Part shown: piece by piece, positions 22,635 through 33,676 of the stretch
Numbering within the stretch: position 1 is the stretch's first letter
How the letters are laid out: every line of letters starts with the position of its first letter
NCBI GenBank assembly: GCA_041393415.1
Contig: JAWKKE010000001.1
Span: 496,001-560,000, forward strand
Length of the DNA stretch: 64,000 nt
Origin: Thermoleophilia bacterium
Lineage (GTDB): Bacteria; Actinomycetota; Thermoleophilia; UBA2241
Reading direction: 5' to 3'
Program-made: the position numbers and the translations under genes
Notes under the pieces: model-generated
What the model saw: the letters and a program-made list of their open reading frames with translations, nothing else
Told to the model about the DNA's origin: nothing
The model's database searches: none

Positions 22635-25358
22635 CTACTTCTCCAGCGCTATCTCGCCGCGCGCCTCGATCACCGCCTGCGCAGCAGCCAAGCGCGCGAC
22701 CGGGATGCGGAACGGCGAGCAGGAGACGTAGTTCATCCCGGCGCCGTGGCAGAACTTCACGCTCGCCGCGTCGCCGCCATGCTCACCGCAGATACCGATC
22801 TTGAGCTCCGGCCGCGTCCCGCGGCCGCGCTCGATGCCAATCTGCACGAGTTGGCCAACGCCGTCGACATCGAGCGAGGCAAACGGATCCTCCGGCCAGA
22901 TCGACTTCTCCTCGCTCACGTAGAGCGGCAGGAACTTGCCGGCGTCGTCGCGACTCACACCGAACGTCATCTGCGTGAGGTCGTTCGTCCCGAAACTGAA
23001 GAACTCGGCCTCCTCGGCGATCTTGTCGGCGGTGAGAGCGGCACGCGGAATCTCGATCATCGTGCCGACCAGGTAGTCAACCGTCACGCCCTGCTCGGCG
23101 AAGACCGCCGCCGCCGTGCTACGCACCACGGCCGCCTGGTCCTGCAGTTCCTTCTTGATGCCGACCAGCGGGATCATGATCTCGGGATGGACGTCGATCC
23201 CTTCCTTCTTGACGATGCAGGCGGCCTCGAGAATCGCCCGTGCCTGCATGGCCGTAATCTCCGGGTAGGCGATCCCCAAGCGACACCCGCGGTGACCCAG
23301 CATCGGGTTGAACTCGTGCAGTTCCTCGACCTTCGCCGCCACCGCGGCCGCCGAGATGCCGAGAGCCGCGGCAACGCGCTTCTGCTCGGCCTCGGTCTGC
23401 GGCATGAACTCGTGCAGCGGCGGATCGAGCGTGCGCACCGTCACCGGCCGCTCGCCCATGGCGCGGAAGATGCCGGCGAAGTCGTCGCGCTGCATGGGAA
23501 GCAGCTTGGCGAGCGCGCGCTCACGGCCGGCAGTGTCGTCGGCGAGGATCATCTCGCGCACCGCGGTGATGCGATCGCCGCCAAAGAACATGTGCTCGGT
23601 GCGGCAGAGCCCGATGCCTTGCGCGCCGAAAGCGACCGCATGCGCGGCCTGGTCCGGCTGATCGGCGTTGGCGCGCACCAGAAGCTGGCGCTCGGCGTCG
23701 GCCCAGCTCATGAGGTGGTCGTAGTAGCGGAAGGTGTCCGAGTCCTCGGGCTTCATCGATCCTTCGAGGAGCACCTGCAAGACCTCGCTCGGGCGCGTGT
23801 CCAGCCGGCCCTCGATAACCTCACCGGTGAAGCCGTCGATCGACAACCAGTCGCCTTCTTTGATCACCTTGCCGTCGACGCGGATGACGCGTTCCTTGTA
23901 GTCGATGTCGAGAGCTTCACAGCCGGCCACGCAAACCTTGCCCATCTGCCGGGCCACCAGTGCCGCATGACTGGTCATACCGCCACGCGCCGTCAGGATG
24001 CCCTCGCTCACCGTCATGCCGCGGATGTCGTCGGGGCTCGTCTCGATGCGCACCAGCAACACCTGCTCGCCGCGTGCCTTGAGCGCCTCGGCGTCGCCGG
24101 CGTTGAAAGCGACGACGCCGGTGGCGGCGCCGGGGCCGGCGGCCAGGCCCTTGGCCAAGACCCGGCCCTCGGCCACGGCCTGCGCGCGGCTCTCGCGTGA
24201 GAACACCGGGCGCAACAACTGATTGAGCTGATCCGGCTGCACACGCATGAGCGCCTGTTCCGGCGTAATCATGCCGGCATCGCACATCTCGACGGCGATG
24301 CGGATCGCCGCCAGACCTGTGCGCTTGCCGTTGCGCGTCTGGAGCATGTAGAGGCGGCCCCTCTCGACCGTGAACTCAAAGTCCTGCATGTCGTGGAGCT
24401 CGCGCTCCAGAGTCGCGCGCACCTCGAGGAGCTGCTCGTACACCTCGGGGAACGCGTCCTTAAGCTCGCTCACCGGCCGCGGCGTCCGCACACCTGCCAC
24501 CACATCTTCGCCTTGCGCATTGACGAGGAACTCGCCGTAGAAGACGTCCTCGCCCGTGGCAGGGTCGCGCGTGAAGGCGACGCCGGTGCCCGACTCATCG
24601 CCGGTGTTGCCGTAGACCATCGTCTGCACGTTGACGGCCGTACCCCAATCGTCGGGGATGTCGTACAGACGCCGGTAAGCGACGGCGCGATCGTTGGTCC
24701 AGCTGCGGAACACGGCCGCGATCGCCCCCCAGAGCTGCTCCATGGGGTCGTCGGGGAAGTCGTGACCGGTGCGCTCCTTAACCGCCGCCTTGAAGGCGAC
24801 GACCAGCTCCTTGAGGTCGTCGGCGGTGAGCTCGGTGTCGATCTTGACACCCTTGCGCTCCTTCGTCTCCTCAAGAATCTCTTCGAACGGATCGCGCTCA
24901 TCTTCGTGCACGGGTTTGCAGCCGAGCACGACATCGCCGTACATGGCGACGAAGCGTCGGTAGCAATCGTAGGCAAAACGCGGGTTGTTCGTGGAGGCGA
25001 TCACACCCTGAACGGTCTCGTCGTTGAGGCCCAGGTTGAGAATCGTGTCCATCATGCCCGGCATACTCGCGCGCGCACCCGAGCGCACGGATACCAGCAG
25101 CGGATCCGAGTTGTGACCGAAGATCTTGCCGGTGTTCTGCTCCAGCGCCGCCAGCGCCGCGCGTACTTGCTCGTCGACGCCGTCGGGGTAGTCGCCCGTG
25201 GCGGCGTAGTGATTGCAGACCTCGGTCGTGATGGTGAATCCGGGCGGCACGGGTAGCCCGATGCGTGTCATTTCGGCGAGGTTGGCCCCCTTGCCGCCGA
25301 GCAGGGCCTTCATCCCCTTGTGGCCCTCGTCGAACCGGTAGACGTGCTTGCTCGCCAT
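22635..25358 (-). CDS. ppdK: Pyruvate, phosphate dikinase
   Basis: A 907-residue enzyme that interconverts pyruvate + ATP + Pi and PEP + AMP + PPi. It has an N-terminal ATP-grasp domain beginning [20 protein letters not shown], the phosphohistidine swivel domain with [16 protein letters not shown], and a C-terminal PEP/pyruvate barrel with [16 protein letters not shown] and GICGEHGGD. The ATG at 25358 follows AGGAGG at ideal spacing. PpdK supports gluconeogenesis or PPi-linked glycolysis and is common in anaerobes. It lies 33 nt downstream of glyS. The conserved PPDK regulatory protein gene is not adjacent. Confidence 0.97.
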   Translation of the reverse strand: MASKHVYRFDEGHKGMKALLGGKGANLAEMTRIGLPVPPGFTITTEVCNHYAATGDYPDGVDEQVRAALAALEQNTGKIFGHNSDPLLVSVRSGARASMPGMMDTILNLGLNDETVQGVIASTNNPRFAYDCYRRFVAMYGDVVLGCKPVHEDERDPFEEILEETKERKGVKIDTELTADDLKELVVAFKAAVKERTGHDFPDDPMEQLWGAIAAVFRSWTNDRAVAYRRLYDIPDDWGTAVNVQTMVYGNTGDESGTGVAFTRDPATGEDVFYGEFLVNAQGEDVVAGVRTPRPVSELKDAFPEVYEQLLEVRATLERELHDMQDFEFTVERGRLYMLQTRNGKRTGLAAIRIAVEMCDAGMITPEQALMRVQPDQLNQLLRPVFSRESRAQAVAEGRVLAKGLAAGPGAATGVVAFNAGDAEALKARGEQVLLVRIETSPDDIRGMTVSEGILTARGGMTSHAALVARQMGKVCVAGCEALDIDYKERVIRVDGKVIKEGDWLSIDGFTGEVIEGRLDTRPSEVLQVLLEGSMKPEDSDTFRYYDHLMSWADAERQLLVRANADQPDQAAHAVAFGAQGIGLCRTEHMFFGGDRITAVREMILADDTAGRERALAKLLPMQRDDFAGIFRAMGERPVTVRTLDPPLHEFMPQTEAEQKRVAAALGISAAAVAAKVEELHEFNPMLGHRGCRLGIAYPEITAMQARAILEAACIVKKEGIDVHPEIMIPLVGIKKELQDQAAVVRSTAAAVFAEQGVTVDYLVGTMIEIPRAALTADKIAEEAEFFSFGTNDLTQMTFGVSRDDAGKFLPLYVSEEKSIWPEDPFASLDVDGVGQLVQIGIERGRGTRPELKIGICGEHGGDAASVKFCHGAGMNYVSCSPFRIPVARLAAAQAVIEARGEIALEK

Positions 25359-25391
25359 CAATCCCTCCTGGGGCATCCCCTGTCCCTACAC

Positions 25392-27536
25392 CTACGCCGC
25401 CGGCAGGCGGCCAAACTCGCCGATCCGGCCGATGAGGCCGGCGATCGCGGCGAGCTGCGCGAGTCTGTTGGCGCGTACCGCGGCGTCCGAGTCCATGACG
25501 AGAACGGCCTCGAAGTACGCGTCCACGGCCGGGCGCAGACCGGCCGCATGGTCGAGCGCCGCGGCGATGTCGAGGCGCGCGAGAGCGTCGTTCAGCGGCC
25601 CCTCCGCGACCGCGAACGACGCCGCCAGCGCGCCTTCGGCAGCGTCGCGGAAGAGCGTCTTGTCGACGCCGCGCAGCGCGGCGTTCGGATCCTTGGCCGC
25701 CAGCGCGGCGCAACGGTTGTACGCGAGTACAGTCTCGTCGAGCGCGCTGGTGCCCGCCGCGGCGGCAATAGCGCGCGCCCGTGACGCCAGCGCCGGCATG
25801 TCGACGACGCGCGCGCCCAGCGCCGCCTCGACGCTCGCGAAGGGAAGTCCCTCGTCGAGTAGTGCGACTTCGAGGCGCTCGCGAATGAACGCCGCCGTCT
25901 CGGCGACGATCTCGGCACGCCGATCGTCGTCGGCAGGCAGTGCCCCCTGCAACTCGAACTGGCGCACCGCCGCCTCGAGCAGACCGTCGAGCGGGAAGCG
26001 CAGGTGGTAAGCAAGTGCATTGCGCACAATGCCCATGGCCGCGCGCCGCAGTCCGTACGGATCGCGCGAACCCGACGGCTTCTGCCTGGCCACCCAGGCG
26101 CCGACGATGTTGTCGATCTTGTCGGCCACGGCAAGCATTGCGCCGGCCAGCGTTGTCGGCAGCGGCGCCGTCGCCGAGAGCGGACGGTAGTGCTCGCCGA
26201 CGGCTTGCGCGACCTCGTCACCGGCTCCGCCGGCGGTTGCGTAAAGACCGCCCATGATGCCCTGCAGCACCGGGAACTCGATCACGACGTGACTGACGAG
26301 ATCGGCCTTGGCAAGGCGAGCGGCGTCGTGCAGCGTCTGCGCCAAGGCGGAGCCGCCGTCCACCGCGGACTCGGCAGCCAGCTCGGCGACCAGGTTCTCG
26401 AGACGTCGCGACTTGTCGGCAAGCGAACCGAGCTTCTCGTGGAAGACGACCGCGTCGAGGCGTTCGGACATCGCCCCCAACCCTTCGGCGACGTCGCGGT
26501 CGAAGGCGAACTCGGCGTCGTCCAGCCGACCTTCGAGGACCTGCTGATTGCCGCGCGTGACGAGCGGGGCCGCCTGCGGACCGGCGTTGCCGACGTAGAG
26601 GAACGCCGGCAGCAGGCCGCCGTCGGCGTCGCGCAGCGGGAAGTACCGTTGGTGACTCTGCATGGCGGTCACAAGCACCGAGTCCGGGAGCCGCAAGTGT
26701 AGTTCCGCGAAACCGCCCGTCGCAACAGTCGGCCATTCCGTGAGATAGACGGCTTCCGAGAGCACGTCACCCGGATCTGACCACGTGCCGCCGGCGGCCG
26801 CAGCAGCCGCGTCGAGTCCTGCGACGATGCGCTGCCGCCGATCGTGCTGCGACGCAATCACGGACTGCTCGGCGAGCAAGGAGACGTAGTTCTCGGCGTG
26901 ATCGATGACCACCGGAGCGCCCAGCACCCGGTGACCTTGTGAGAGATCGCCGATCGGCAGGTCATAGAAGGTGCCGCCGATCGTGTCGCCGTCGAACTTG
27001 CAGACGAGCCAGCGGATGGGGCGCGAGAAGCGAAGGAAATCGTCGGCGCCCTCCGGCCGCCGCCCCCAACGCATGCCGCGCGGAATCTGAAGACTCGTGA
27101 TGAGCCGTCCCACGAGATCGGGGAGCACTTCGGCGGTCGGGCGCCGCGACGCCTCAACGCGCACGACGGCGAACTCGGTGCCGTCGACAACTTCACGCCG
27201 CACGTCTCCCGGAGCCGCGCCACGAGAGCGTGCAAAGCCTTCGCCGGCCTTCGTGAGCTGACCGTCCGGCCCGAAAGCGACCTCGGCCTTCGGACCCCGA
27301 AACTCGTCGACTTTCGCCGTCTGCTCTTCAGGAACACCGCGGACCTGCACGGCGATGCGCCGCGGCGACACGTAGACGGCGAGATCGGGCGCAGACGCGG
27401 AGAGAAGGCGGTTCTCCGTCAGCAGTTTCGCAACGACGCCCGGATCCTCGGCCGTCCCCTCGAGCTGGCGAATGACCGACTCACACACTTTGTAGGGCAG
27501 CTCTTCGCAGCCCACTTCGATGAGGAGCGTGCTCAT
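25392..27536 (-). CDS. glyS: Glycyl-tRNA synthetase beta subunit
   Basis: A 714-residue beta subunit of the tetrameric (alpha2beta2) bacterial glycyl-tRNA synthetase. It starts with the family signature [16 protein letters not shown], contains [12 protein letters not shown] and the HD-like core, and has the C-terminal anticodon-binding region with FFDxVLVMD-type sequence ([20 protein letters not shown]). It recognises tRNA-Gly while GlyQ makes the adenylate. The ATG overlaps the glyQ stop as ATGA, with GAGGAGG just upstream, so the subunits are translationally coupled. Confidence 0.97.
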   Translation of the reverse strand: MSTLLIEVGCEELPYKVCESVIRQLEGTAEDPGVVAKLLTENRLLSASAPDLAVYVSPRRIAVQVRGVPEEQTAKVDEFRGPKAEVAFGPDGQLTKAGEGFARSRGAAPGDVRREVVDGTEFAVVRVEASRRPTAEVLPDLVGRLITSLQIPRGMRWGRRPEGADDFLRFSRPIRWLVCKFDGDTIGGTFYDLPIGDLSQGHRVLGAPVVIDHAENYVSLLAEQSVIASQHDRRQRIVAGLDAAAAAAGGTWSDPGDVLSEAVYLTEWPTVATGGFAELHLRLPDSVLVTAMQSHQRYFPLRDADGGLLPAFLYVGNAGPQAAPLVTRGNQQVLEGRLDDAEFAFDRDVAEGLGAMSERLDAVVFHEKLGSLADKSRRLENLVAELAAESAVDGGSALAQTLHDAARLAKADLVSHVVIEFPVLQGIMGGLYATAGGAGDEVAQAVGEHYRPLSATAPLPTTLAGAMLAVADKIDNIVGAWVARQKPSGSRDPYGLRRAAMGIVRNALAYHLRFPLDGLLEAAVRQFELQGALPADDDRRAEIVAETAAFIRERLEVALLDEGLPFASVEAALGARVVDMPALASRARAIAAAAGTSALDETVLAYNRCAALAAKDPNAALRGVDKTLFRDAAEGALAASFAVAEGPLNDALARLDIAAALDHAAGLRPAVDAYFEAVLVMDSDAAVRANRLAQLAAIAGLIGRIGEFGRLPAA

Positions 27537-28492
27537 CGACCCGCCTCCTCGCCGGCATCGGTCGCGCCGTCGTCGGCTTCGCGTTCGGCAGCCACCTCAA
27601 GGTACATGTCGGCGGTCTTGCGCGCCAGGTCGCGGACGCGGCCGATGTGCATGGTGCGGTCGGTCACGCTGATGACGCCGCGTGCATCGAGCATGTTGAA
27701 GGCGTGACTACACTTCAACACGTGATCGTAGGCGGGCAGCGGCAGCCGAGCCTGCAGACAGCGCTCGGCCTCGGCCTCGTACTCGCGGAAGTGGCGATAC
27801 AGCATCTCGGTGTCGGCGACCTCGAAGTTGTAGTGGCTGAACTGGCGCTCGTTCTCCTGATACACGTCGCCGTACGTGATGGTCACGGTCTTGCCGTCTT
27901 CTTCCCACTGCGACCAGACGAGGTCGAAGACGTTGTCGACGCCCTGCAGATACATCACCAGACGCTCGAGACCGTACGTGAGCTCAACCGTGATGGGATC
28001 GAGGTCGAAACCGCCGAGCTGCTGGAAGTACGTGAACTGTGTCGCCTCCATGCCGTCGATCCAGACCTCCCAGCCCAAACCCCAGGCACCCAGCGTCGGT
28101 CCCTCCCAGTTGTCTTCGACGAAGCGCACGTCGTGCTCGCGAAGATCGATCCCGAGCGCCACCAACGACTGCAGGTAGAGATCTTGGATGTTCGGCGGCG
28201 ACGGCTTGATCACGACTTGGTACTGGTAATAGTGGCCGAGTCGATAGGGATTCTCGCCGTATCGTCCGTCCGCCGGTCGCATGCAGGGCTCGACGTATGC
28301 CGCTCTCCAGGGCTTTGCGTCGAGACAGCGCAGAAACGTTGCGGGATTGAACGTGCCGGCGCCGACCTCCGTGTGGTACGGCTGTACGACGACGCACCCC
28401 TGCTCTTCCCAAAAAGCCTGCAAACGACGGATGGCCGACTGGAACGTGGACGTGTATTTGCGGGCGTCCTCCCCGCCTGCGTGCGCGCTCAT
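27533..28492 (-). CDS. glyQ: Glycyl-tRNA synthetase alpha subunit
   Basis: A 319-residue catalytic alpha subunit. Class II motifs are clear: [39 protein letters not shown] and [18 protein letters not shown]. Family length is about 290-320. The ATG at 28492 follows GGGAGG, and upstream in-frame sequence lacks homology. Transcription probably starts in the 140-nt space shared with the divergent gene at 28633. Together with glyS, ppdK, dnaG and rpoD it forms a long minus-strand run. Confidence 0.97.
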   Translation of the reverse strand: MSAHAGGEDARKYTSTFQSAIRRLQAFWEEQGCVVVQPYHTEVGAGTFNPATFLRCLDAKPWRAAYVEPCMRPADGRYGENPYRLGHYYQYQVVIKPSPPNIQDLYLQSLVALGIDLREHDVRFVEDNWEGPTLGAWGLGWEVWIDGMEATQFTYFQQLGGFDLDPITVELTYGLERLVMYLQGVDNVFDLVWSQWEEDGKTVTITYGDVYQENERQFSHYNFEVADTEMLYRHFREYEAEAERCLQARLPLPAYDHVLKCSHAFNMLDARGVISVTDRTMHIGRVRDLARKTADMYLEVAAEREADDGATDAGEEAGR

Positions 28493-28632
28493 GATCCTCC
28501 CGGGTAAGGGCGCCGATTCTAGCAGGGCAACGACCGGCGCCACAACGCTCGCGCCGCTCGCCGGCGCCGGCAGTGAGGTCAAGTGGTCGGTGTATCCTAA
28601 GATCGCGTTCGGACATCGACTGGAGAACTGCT

Positions 28633-29898
28633 GTGCCTCGCTTCGCTCGCGCCCACCTGCCAACTCAGGCTAATCTCGAGCAACTGCGAGAACGGGCGGT
28701 CGCCTTCGCCCAACACTCGCCGCGCGCGGCCGCCACCTGGAAGCAGTGGCGCATGGCGCGCGAACACGTCGAGTGGCAGGCGCGATTCCGCGGCCAGCGA
28801 CACTCCCGCTTCCTCGTGCCCAGACGTGTCGTCTACGTCGCCCCGGAGCGGATTGTGGCCATCGCTCGAGGAGACTTCGCCCCGAGCGACCACTCGTGCC
28901 CAACCGAGATCTCGGGCGATTGGGATCTGCACCTGACACCCGCCGACAACGACGACTTCTACGACGACCTGCGACTCGTCGCCGACGGCGGTTCCTGGAA
29001 GGAGACGCGCGTCTACAGACGCGCGCTGACGGCCATCGCGGACGAGGGGCTCTGGAACGGTGAGTACTTCTCGGCAGAAGAGGTGGATGAGTACTTCTGC
29101 GCACCATACGACAACCTTCTGGCGTCCATGCGCCGCTACGGCTACTTGGCCCAACGCGACCTGGCGGCCGCGATCCCGCGCTGGTATCGCCCACTCCACG
29201 CCGACGAGGTGACCCTGGCGATTGGCCGCGACGGCGCGCTCTTCGTCCGCGAAGGCCGGCATCGCGTGGCGTGTGCCGCCGTGCTCGGCATCCCCGCCAT
29301 CCCGGCGCGAGTGTTCTTCCGTCACTCAGACTGGATGGCGACCCGCGAGCTCGCCGAGGCATACGCGCAGCAACTCGGCGGCATGGCGCCGCAACCCACA
29401 CTGCACCCGGATCTCGACAACATTCCGGCCCCACCGAGCTGTGACGCCGTACTCGCCGCAACCTGCGCCGCCCTGCGCAGCGCCGGCGGCGCTCTCGTCG
29501 ATCTCACACCGAGTTGGGGCTACTACTGTCGGCGGCTTGAAGACATTGGATTCCCGAGCACGGCGCTCGCCAGTAACGGCGAGTCGGACGAGTTCCTGCA
29601 CGCCCTGCGGGTGACACAGGCAGCGACCTTCGCGACCGCGCGTGCACACGACGCTGCCGCGCACCCTGCCTTCGCGGTGGGAGTAGCGCTCGACCCCGCG
29701 TACTTGGGACTCGGCGCCGAGCGACGACTGCTCGACCTTCTGTCAACAGTGGCGCTTGACGAACTCGTGCTCGCCGTCCCGGCAGCCTCCGCGGAGGCGT
29801 GGGACTTAGCAGCCGTGGCGCGCGCCGGTCACTTCACGACACGCGTCGAACTGCCGGCGCCGGCCGGCGCTACGCGACTGCACCACTTCGTACGCTAG
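28633..29898 (+). CDS. ParB/sulfiredoxin-fold protein with unknown C-terminal domain
   Basis: A 421-residue protein from a GTG with GGAG 8 nt upstream. The centre (about residues 185-235) has [20 protein letters not shown] followed by [19 protein letters not shown]. This is the ParB-N/Srx-like pattern with a GxxR-type GRHR motif. Flanking it are a Trp/Arg-rich N-terminal region and a C-terminal domain (about 260-420) with alternating strands and helices that I do not recognise. Proteins with this core include nucleases, chromosome-segregation CTPases and kinases, so the activity is open. It sits divergently between glyQ and recO, interrupting an otherwise conserved gene order. Confidence 0.6.
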   Translation: MPRFARAHLPTQANLEQLRERAVAFAQHSPRAAATWKQWRMAREHVEWQARFRGQRHSRFLVPRRVVYVAPERIVAIARGDFAPSDHSCPTEISGDWDLHLTPADNDDFYDDLRLVADGGSWKETRVYRRALTAIADEGLWNGEYFSAEEVDEYFCAPYDNLLASMRRYGYLAQRDLAAAIPRWYRPLHADEVTLAIGRDGALFVREGRHRVACAAVLGIPAIPARVFFRHSDWMATRELAEAYAQQLGGMAPQPTLHPDLDNIPAPPSCDAVLAATCAALRSAGGALVDLTPSWGYYCRRLEDIGFPSTALASNGESDEFLHALRVTQAATFATARAHDAAAHPAFAVGVALDPAYLGLGAERRLLDLLSTVALDELVLAVPAASAEAWDLAAVARAGHFTTRVELPAPAGATRLHHFVR

Positions 29899-29908
29899 AC
29901 CGCGAAGG

Positions 29909-30688
29909 TTACCCGTCCGGCCCCAGTGCCCGCGGCGCCGTGTACTGGTGGTCGGCGGCGCGGGCAAAGTGCAGCGCCCGCAAACGTGTTCCGGTGTGGT
30001 ACTGGTAGAGATTGTGAAGATGACGCAGCCCCTCGGCGGCAGCGGGCTGCGGCTCCACCGTTGCCAGTTCCGAGAGCGGCCGCTCGAGCACCTCACGCAT
30101 CAAGACGACGGCGGCCGCAGTCACGGGCACGGCATCGCCAAGGCAGTCGCGACAGACGAGGCCGCCCTGGGCGGCAGAGAAGCCGAGGCCGCGCTCGCCA
30201 CCCCCACAAGCAGCGCAGTGTTCGAGAATCGGCATGTAGCCGGCGGCGTAGAGCAGCTTGAGCAGGACGCCGAGAAGCAGAGGCGCCTCCAGGGCCGACC
30301 CGGCGAAGCCGCGATCGATCGTCGTCAGCGCATTGCGCAGGAGAGCGAAGACGCGTTCCTCCGGCTCATGCATCGCCACCAGCCCGGCAACGGCCTCACA
30401 AGCGACGGAGGCTGCGATAAGGCAGTCACGGTCGCTCAAGAGCCGCGGAAACACGTCCACGGTCTGAGCCTGCGTAACGGTATACAGAGAACGGCCGTGG
30501 TGGAGCACCAGGTCACACACGTTGAACGGCTCCAGACGGCCACCCCACCTGGAGTTGGTCTTGCGCACACCCTTGACGACCGCATCCACGCGCCCCAGCT
30601 CGCGCGTATAGAGACGCAGGATACGATCGGCCTCGCCCAGCGGACGCGACGCGAGCACGACGACGCGCGCCTTCACCTGGGGAGGCAC
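29909..30688 (-). CDS. recO: DNA repair protein RecO
   Basis: A 259-residue protein with an N-terminal OB fold (VVVLASRPLGEADRILRLYTRE, then GRVDAVVKGVRKTNSRWGG) and a helical C-terminal half. The zinc-binding pair is CAACGG and CRDC. RecO anneals complementary strands and helps load RecA on SSB-coated DNA with RecR. I chose the GTG at 30688, which overlaps the prmC stop (TAGTG) and has GGAGG 4 nt upstream. The ATG at 30703 is an alternative. It is the last gene of the rpmE-to-recO run. Confidence 0.93.
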   Translation of the reverse strand: MPPQVKARVVVLASRPLGEADRILRLYTRELGRVDAVVKGVRKTNSRWGGRLEPFNVCDLVLHHGRSLYTVTQAQTVDVFPRLLSDRDCLIAASVACEAVAGLVAMHEPEERVFALLRNALTTIDRGFAGSALEAPLLLGVLLKLLYAAGYMPILEHCAACGGGERGLGFSAAQGGLVCRDCLGDAVPVTAAAVVLMREVLERPLSELATVEPQPAAAEGLRHLHNLYQYHTGTRLRALHFARAADHQYTAPRALGPDG

Positions 30689-31623
30689 TAGGCCTCCCCA
30701 CATGGAGACTCGGCACTCGGTTCCTGGGCGCGAGAAGACATGGAGGACGAGCCTGCATCGACACGACGTGCGAACACAACGCGGGCCAATCCGCCGAGAT
30801 CGTTTCGTCGCTGCACGGCCGGGAACCGACCTGTGGCGGAGAACAGCGCGGCCACCGCGTCCGCCTCGCCCCAGCCGACTTCCACCGCGAGACCGCCGCC
30901 GGGACGCAGGCGGGCGGCGGCAGCCGGAATCAGAAGCCTGTAGACGTCGAGGCCGTCGCCGCCGCCGTACAGGGCGAGGCGCGGCTCGTAGTCGCGCACG
31001 TTCGGCTCGAGAGCGTCGTACTCCGCCGCCGGGATGTACGGTGGATTGCTGACGATCACATCGAAGCGTCGGTCAGACGGAAGGGCCGCAAACAGATCGC
31101 TGCGCATGAAGCTGACGCGTGCGGTGAGGCCGTGGTGGGCCGCGTTGCGGCGGGCCACGGCCAGCGCCTCCTCGTCGACGTCGACCGCGAGCACGCGTAC
31201 GGTCGGATTCTCGGCCGCCAGCGCCAGAGCCACACAGCCGGAGCCGGTCCCGACATCAAGTATCTGCGGCTCCGGCACCGCCGAGTCGGTTGTCGCAGCG
31301 ACAAACTCGAGCGCGACATCGACCAGCGTCTCCGTCTCTGGCCTGGGGATGAGCACCGCCGGCGTCACCTCGAGATCCAGCGTACGGAAGGTGCGCACTC
31401 CGCGAATGTAGGCGACGGGCTCATGCGCCTCACGACGTCGCAGATACCCCTCGAAACGCACGGCCTGCTCGACACCGAGCTCCACTTCAGGCGCCCGAAA
31501 GAGCGCCGTGCGATCGACGCCCAGTGCCGTCGCCAGCAGGAGTTCGGCGTCCAAACGCGGTGAACGCGAACCGCCGGCGCGGAGACGCTGCGCCGCAGCG
31601 CGCAACGACTCGGCGACGTTCAG
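30688..31623 (-). CDS. prmC: Release-factor glutamine methyltransferase PrmC (apparent CTG start)
   Basis: A 311-residue SAM-dependent methyltransferase that methylates the Gln of the GGQ motif in release factors. It has an N-terminal helical domain (RSPRLDAELLLATALG), the SAM loop ILDVGTGSGCVALALA and the catalytic NPPY (VSNPPYIP). The frame aligned to the family begins at CTG 31623, placed 6 nt after GGGGGGAGGG and 4 nt past the prfA stop. The only nearby standard start is TTG at 31605, without a ribosome site. Its substrate RF1 is encoded directly upstream, the usual coupling. Confidence 0.93.
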   Translation of the reverse strand: MNVAESLRAAAQRLRAGGSRSPRLDAELLLATALGVDRTALFRAPEVELGVEQAVRFEGYLRRREAHEPVAYIRGVRTFRTLDLEVTPAVLIPRPETETLVDVALEFVAATTDSAVPEPQILDVGTGSGCVALALAAENPTVRVLAVDVDEEALAVARRNAAHHGLTARVSFMRSDLFAALPSDRRFDVIVSNPPYIPAAEYDALEPNVRDYEPRLALYGGGDGLDVYRLLIPAAAARLRPGGGLAVEVGWGEADAVAALFSATGRFPAVQRRNDLGGLARVVFARRVDAGSSSMSSRAQEPSAESPCGEA

Positions 31624-31627
31624 TGCC

Positions 31628-32713
31628 TCACCCTCCCCCCGCGGCGGCGAGCTGCTTGCGCCGGTCCTCCGCCGCCAATGCCTCGGTGAATTCGTCAAGC
31701 TCGCCCTCGAGCACCTCGGCCAAGCGGTGGCTGGTAAGGCCGATGCGATGATCGCTGACGCGGTTCTGCTGGAAGTTGTAGGTGCGGATCTTCTGCGACC
31801 GATCGCCGCTGCCGACCATACTGCGCCGCGCCGACGCCTGTTCCGCGTCTTGCCGCTCGCGCTCGGCCTCGTAGAGGCGCGCCCTGAGAATCCGGAGGGC
31901 GCGCTCCTTGTTCTGCAGTTGGCTCTTCTCATCCTGACAGCTCACCACGAGCCCGGTCGGTAGATGCGTCACGCGAACGGCCGAATCGGTGGTGTTGACG
32001 CTCTGCCCTCCCGGTCCACGCGCCCGGAACACGTCGATCTGGAGATCGTTTGGGTGAATCTCGATCTCGATTTCCTCCGCCTCGGGCAGCACCGCGACCG
32101 TGGCGGTCGACGTGTGGATGCGGCCCGCGGCCTCCGTGGCCGGGACCCGCTGGACGCGGTGCACGCCGCTCTCGTACTTGAGCGTCGAATACGCGCCTTG
32201 GCCGCGCACCTCGAGAGTGATCTCTTTGTAGCCGCCGTCGTCGTTCTCGTTGGCGCTCAGCATCTCGACCGCAAAGCCCTTGGCCTGGGCGTAGCGTGTG
32301 TACATGCGCGTCAGGTCGGCGGCGAACAGCGACGCCTCGTCGCCCCCGGTGCCGGCGCGAATCTCGATGATCACGTCCTTGGCGTCGTTGGGATCACGCG
32401 TCACCATGCGCACGCGAATCTCCTCACTCAGTTCGTCGAGGGCGTGACGTCCCACGACCAGCTCTTCTTGAGCGAAGGCGCGCATCTCCGCGTCCGTCGA
32501 CGTATCACCGAGAAGGGCTTCGGCATCGGTGACCGTCTGCTGCGCCTCACGATACCGGCGCGTGAGTTCGTACGCCGGCTGCAGTTCGGCGTGCTTGCGC
32601 GCCGCATCGGCGAAGCGCCCGCGGTCGGCGAGAAGTTCGGGATCGGCAAGCTGCGCGTTGAGGTCGTGGAACGAGCGCTCGATTTCTTCGATGAGGTTCT
32701 CGATAGCGGCCAT
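31628..32713 (-). CDS. prfA: Peptide chain release factor 1
   Basis: A 361-residue class I release factor that reads UAA and UAG. The anticodon-like PxT motif is PAT in QRVPATEAAGRIH. The peptidyl-transferase motif GGQ is in RARGPGGQSVNTTDSAVR. The N-terminal helical domain and C-terminal tail are complete. PAT rather than SPF shows it is RF1 and not RF2. The ATG at 32713 lies 9 nt after the DUF1385 stop. The downstream prmC gene encodes the methyltransferase that modifies its GGQ. Confidence 0.98.
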   Translation of the reverse strand: MAAIENLIEEIERSFHDLNAQLADPELLADRGRFADAARKHAELQPAYELTRRYREAQQTVTDAEALLGDTSTDAEMRAFAQEELVVGRHALDELSEEIRVRMVTRDPNDAKDVIIEIRAGTGGDEASLFAADLTRMYTRYAQAKGFAVEMLSANENDDGGYKEITLEVRGQGAYSTLKYESGVHRVQRVPATEAAGRIHTSTATVAVLPEAEEIEIEIHPNDLQIDVFRARGPGGQSVNTTDSAVRVTHLPTGLVVSCQDEKSQLQNKERALRILRARLYEAERERQDAEQASARRSMVGSGDRSQKIRTYNFQQNRVSDHRIGLTSHRLAEVLEGELDEFTEALAAEDRRKQLAAAGGG

Positions 32714-32722
32714 GGACAGAGT

Positions 32723-33676
32723 CTACGCCATGACCTCGACGCCCTTCTCCGGCGGCTTGTCCTGTGGCTCGAGCTCGATGATCTTCTCCAGAGCCGCGAT
32801 CGCTACCTCGACCTGGGCTCTGTCTGGCTTGCGAGTCGTGAGCCACTGCAGAGCCAACCCGGGCGCCATGATCGCGCGCACGACGGCACTGCCCTCGTGG
32901 CGCCCGGCAAACTTGATGATCTCGTAGCTGATGCCGGCGATGAGCGGCACGAGCACAATGCGACTGAGGATCAGGAGATACCAGGCCGGCCACTGCACGA
33001 TGGCGAAGACGAGGATACTCACGACCATCACGACGAGGAGAAACGAGGTACCGCAACGCAGATGCAGCGTCGTGTACTTCTGAACGTTCTCGGGGATGAG
33101 TTCCTCGTCGTGCTCGAGCGCGTGGATGCTCATGTGCTCGGCACCGTGGTACTCGAAGACGCGGCGAAGGTCCCTGAGCTGAGTAACGGCGACGATGTAG
33201 CCGACGAAGATGACCACACGGACGAGGCCCTCAACGAGCCAGAAGACCATGCCGTCGCCGATGTGCGACTTGAGCAGACCGGTGAGAAAGAGCGGGAGGA
33301 GGAAGAAGAGCCCGATCGCCGCCGAAATGGCGATGACGAGCGTTATCCCCATCTCCTTCTTCGTGAACTCGGCTTCCTCTTCGCCGAGAGACTCGTTCGC
33401 CGAGATCGACAGTGCGCGCATGCCTAGGACCAGCGACTCGCCGAGCGCGGCGACACCGCGTATCACCGGGAGCTTGAGAATCGGATACGCCTTCATCCAG
33501 CTCACAAGAGGGAAGGCATGCAGCGCGATCGTGTCGTCGGGTCGCCGCACGGCAACGGACCAGTTGCTGACGCCGCGCATCATGACGCCCTCGAGTACCG
33601 CTTGGCCGCCGACCTGAGCGCGGCGCGCCTCGAGCAGCGAGACGGCCAGCAGAGGGAGTAGTGCGAGGCCTCTCAC
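32723..33676 (-). CDS. DUF1385 (YqhQ-like) membrane protein
   Basis: A 317-residue protein with the family's opening motif VGGQAVLEGVMMRG, about four or five hydrophobic helices (from about 115), and the conserved FEYHGAEHMSIHALEH and HLRCGTSFLL motifs, rich in His and Glu. Biochemical function is not established. It usually sits next to prfA or rpmE in Firmicutes and Actinobacteria, as here. The GTG at 33676 overlaps the thyX stop (GTGA). A later start closer to the VGGQAV motif is possible. Confidence 0.93.
   Translation of the reverse strand: MRGLALLPLLAVSLLEARRAQVGGQAVLEGVMMRGVSNWSVAVRRPDDTIALHAFPLVSWMKAYPILKLPVIRGVAALGESLVLGMRALSISANESLGEEEAEFTKKEMGITLVIAISAAIGLFFLLPLFLTGLLKSHIGDGMVFWLVEGLVRVVIFVGYIVAVTQLRDLRRVFEYHGAEHMSIHALEHDEELIPENVQKYTTLHLRCGTSFLLVVMVVSILVFAIVQWPAWYLLILSRIVLVPLIAGISYEIIKFAGRHEGSAVVRAIMAPGLALQWLTTRKPDRAQVEVAIAALEKIIELEPQDKPPEKGVEVMA

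Noticed and set aside
22437..24200. Long plus-strand frame opposite ppdK
   Set aside because: Antisense shadow caused by GC-rich codon bias. The ppdK frame carries all catalytic motifs.
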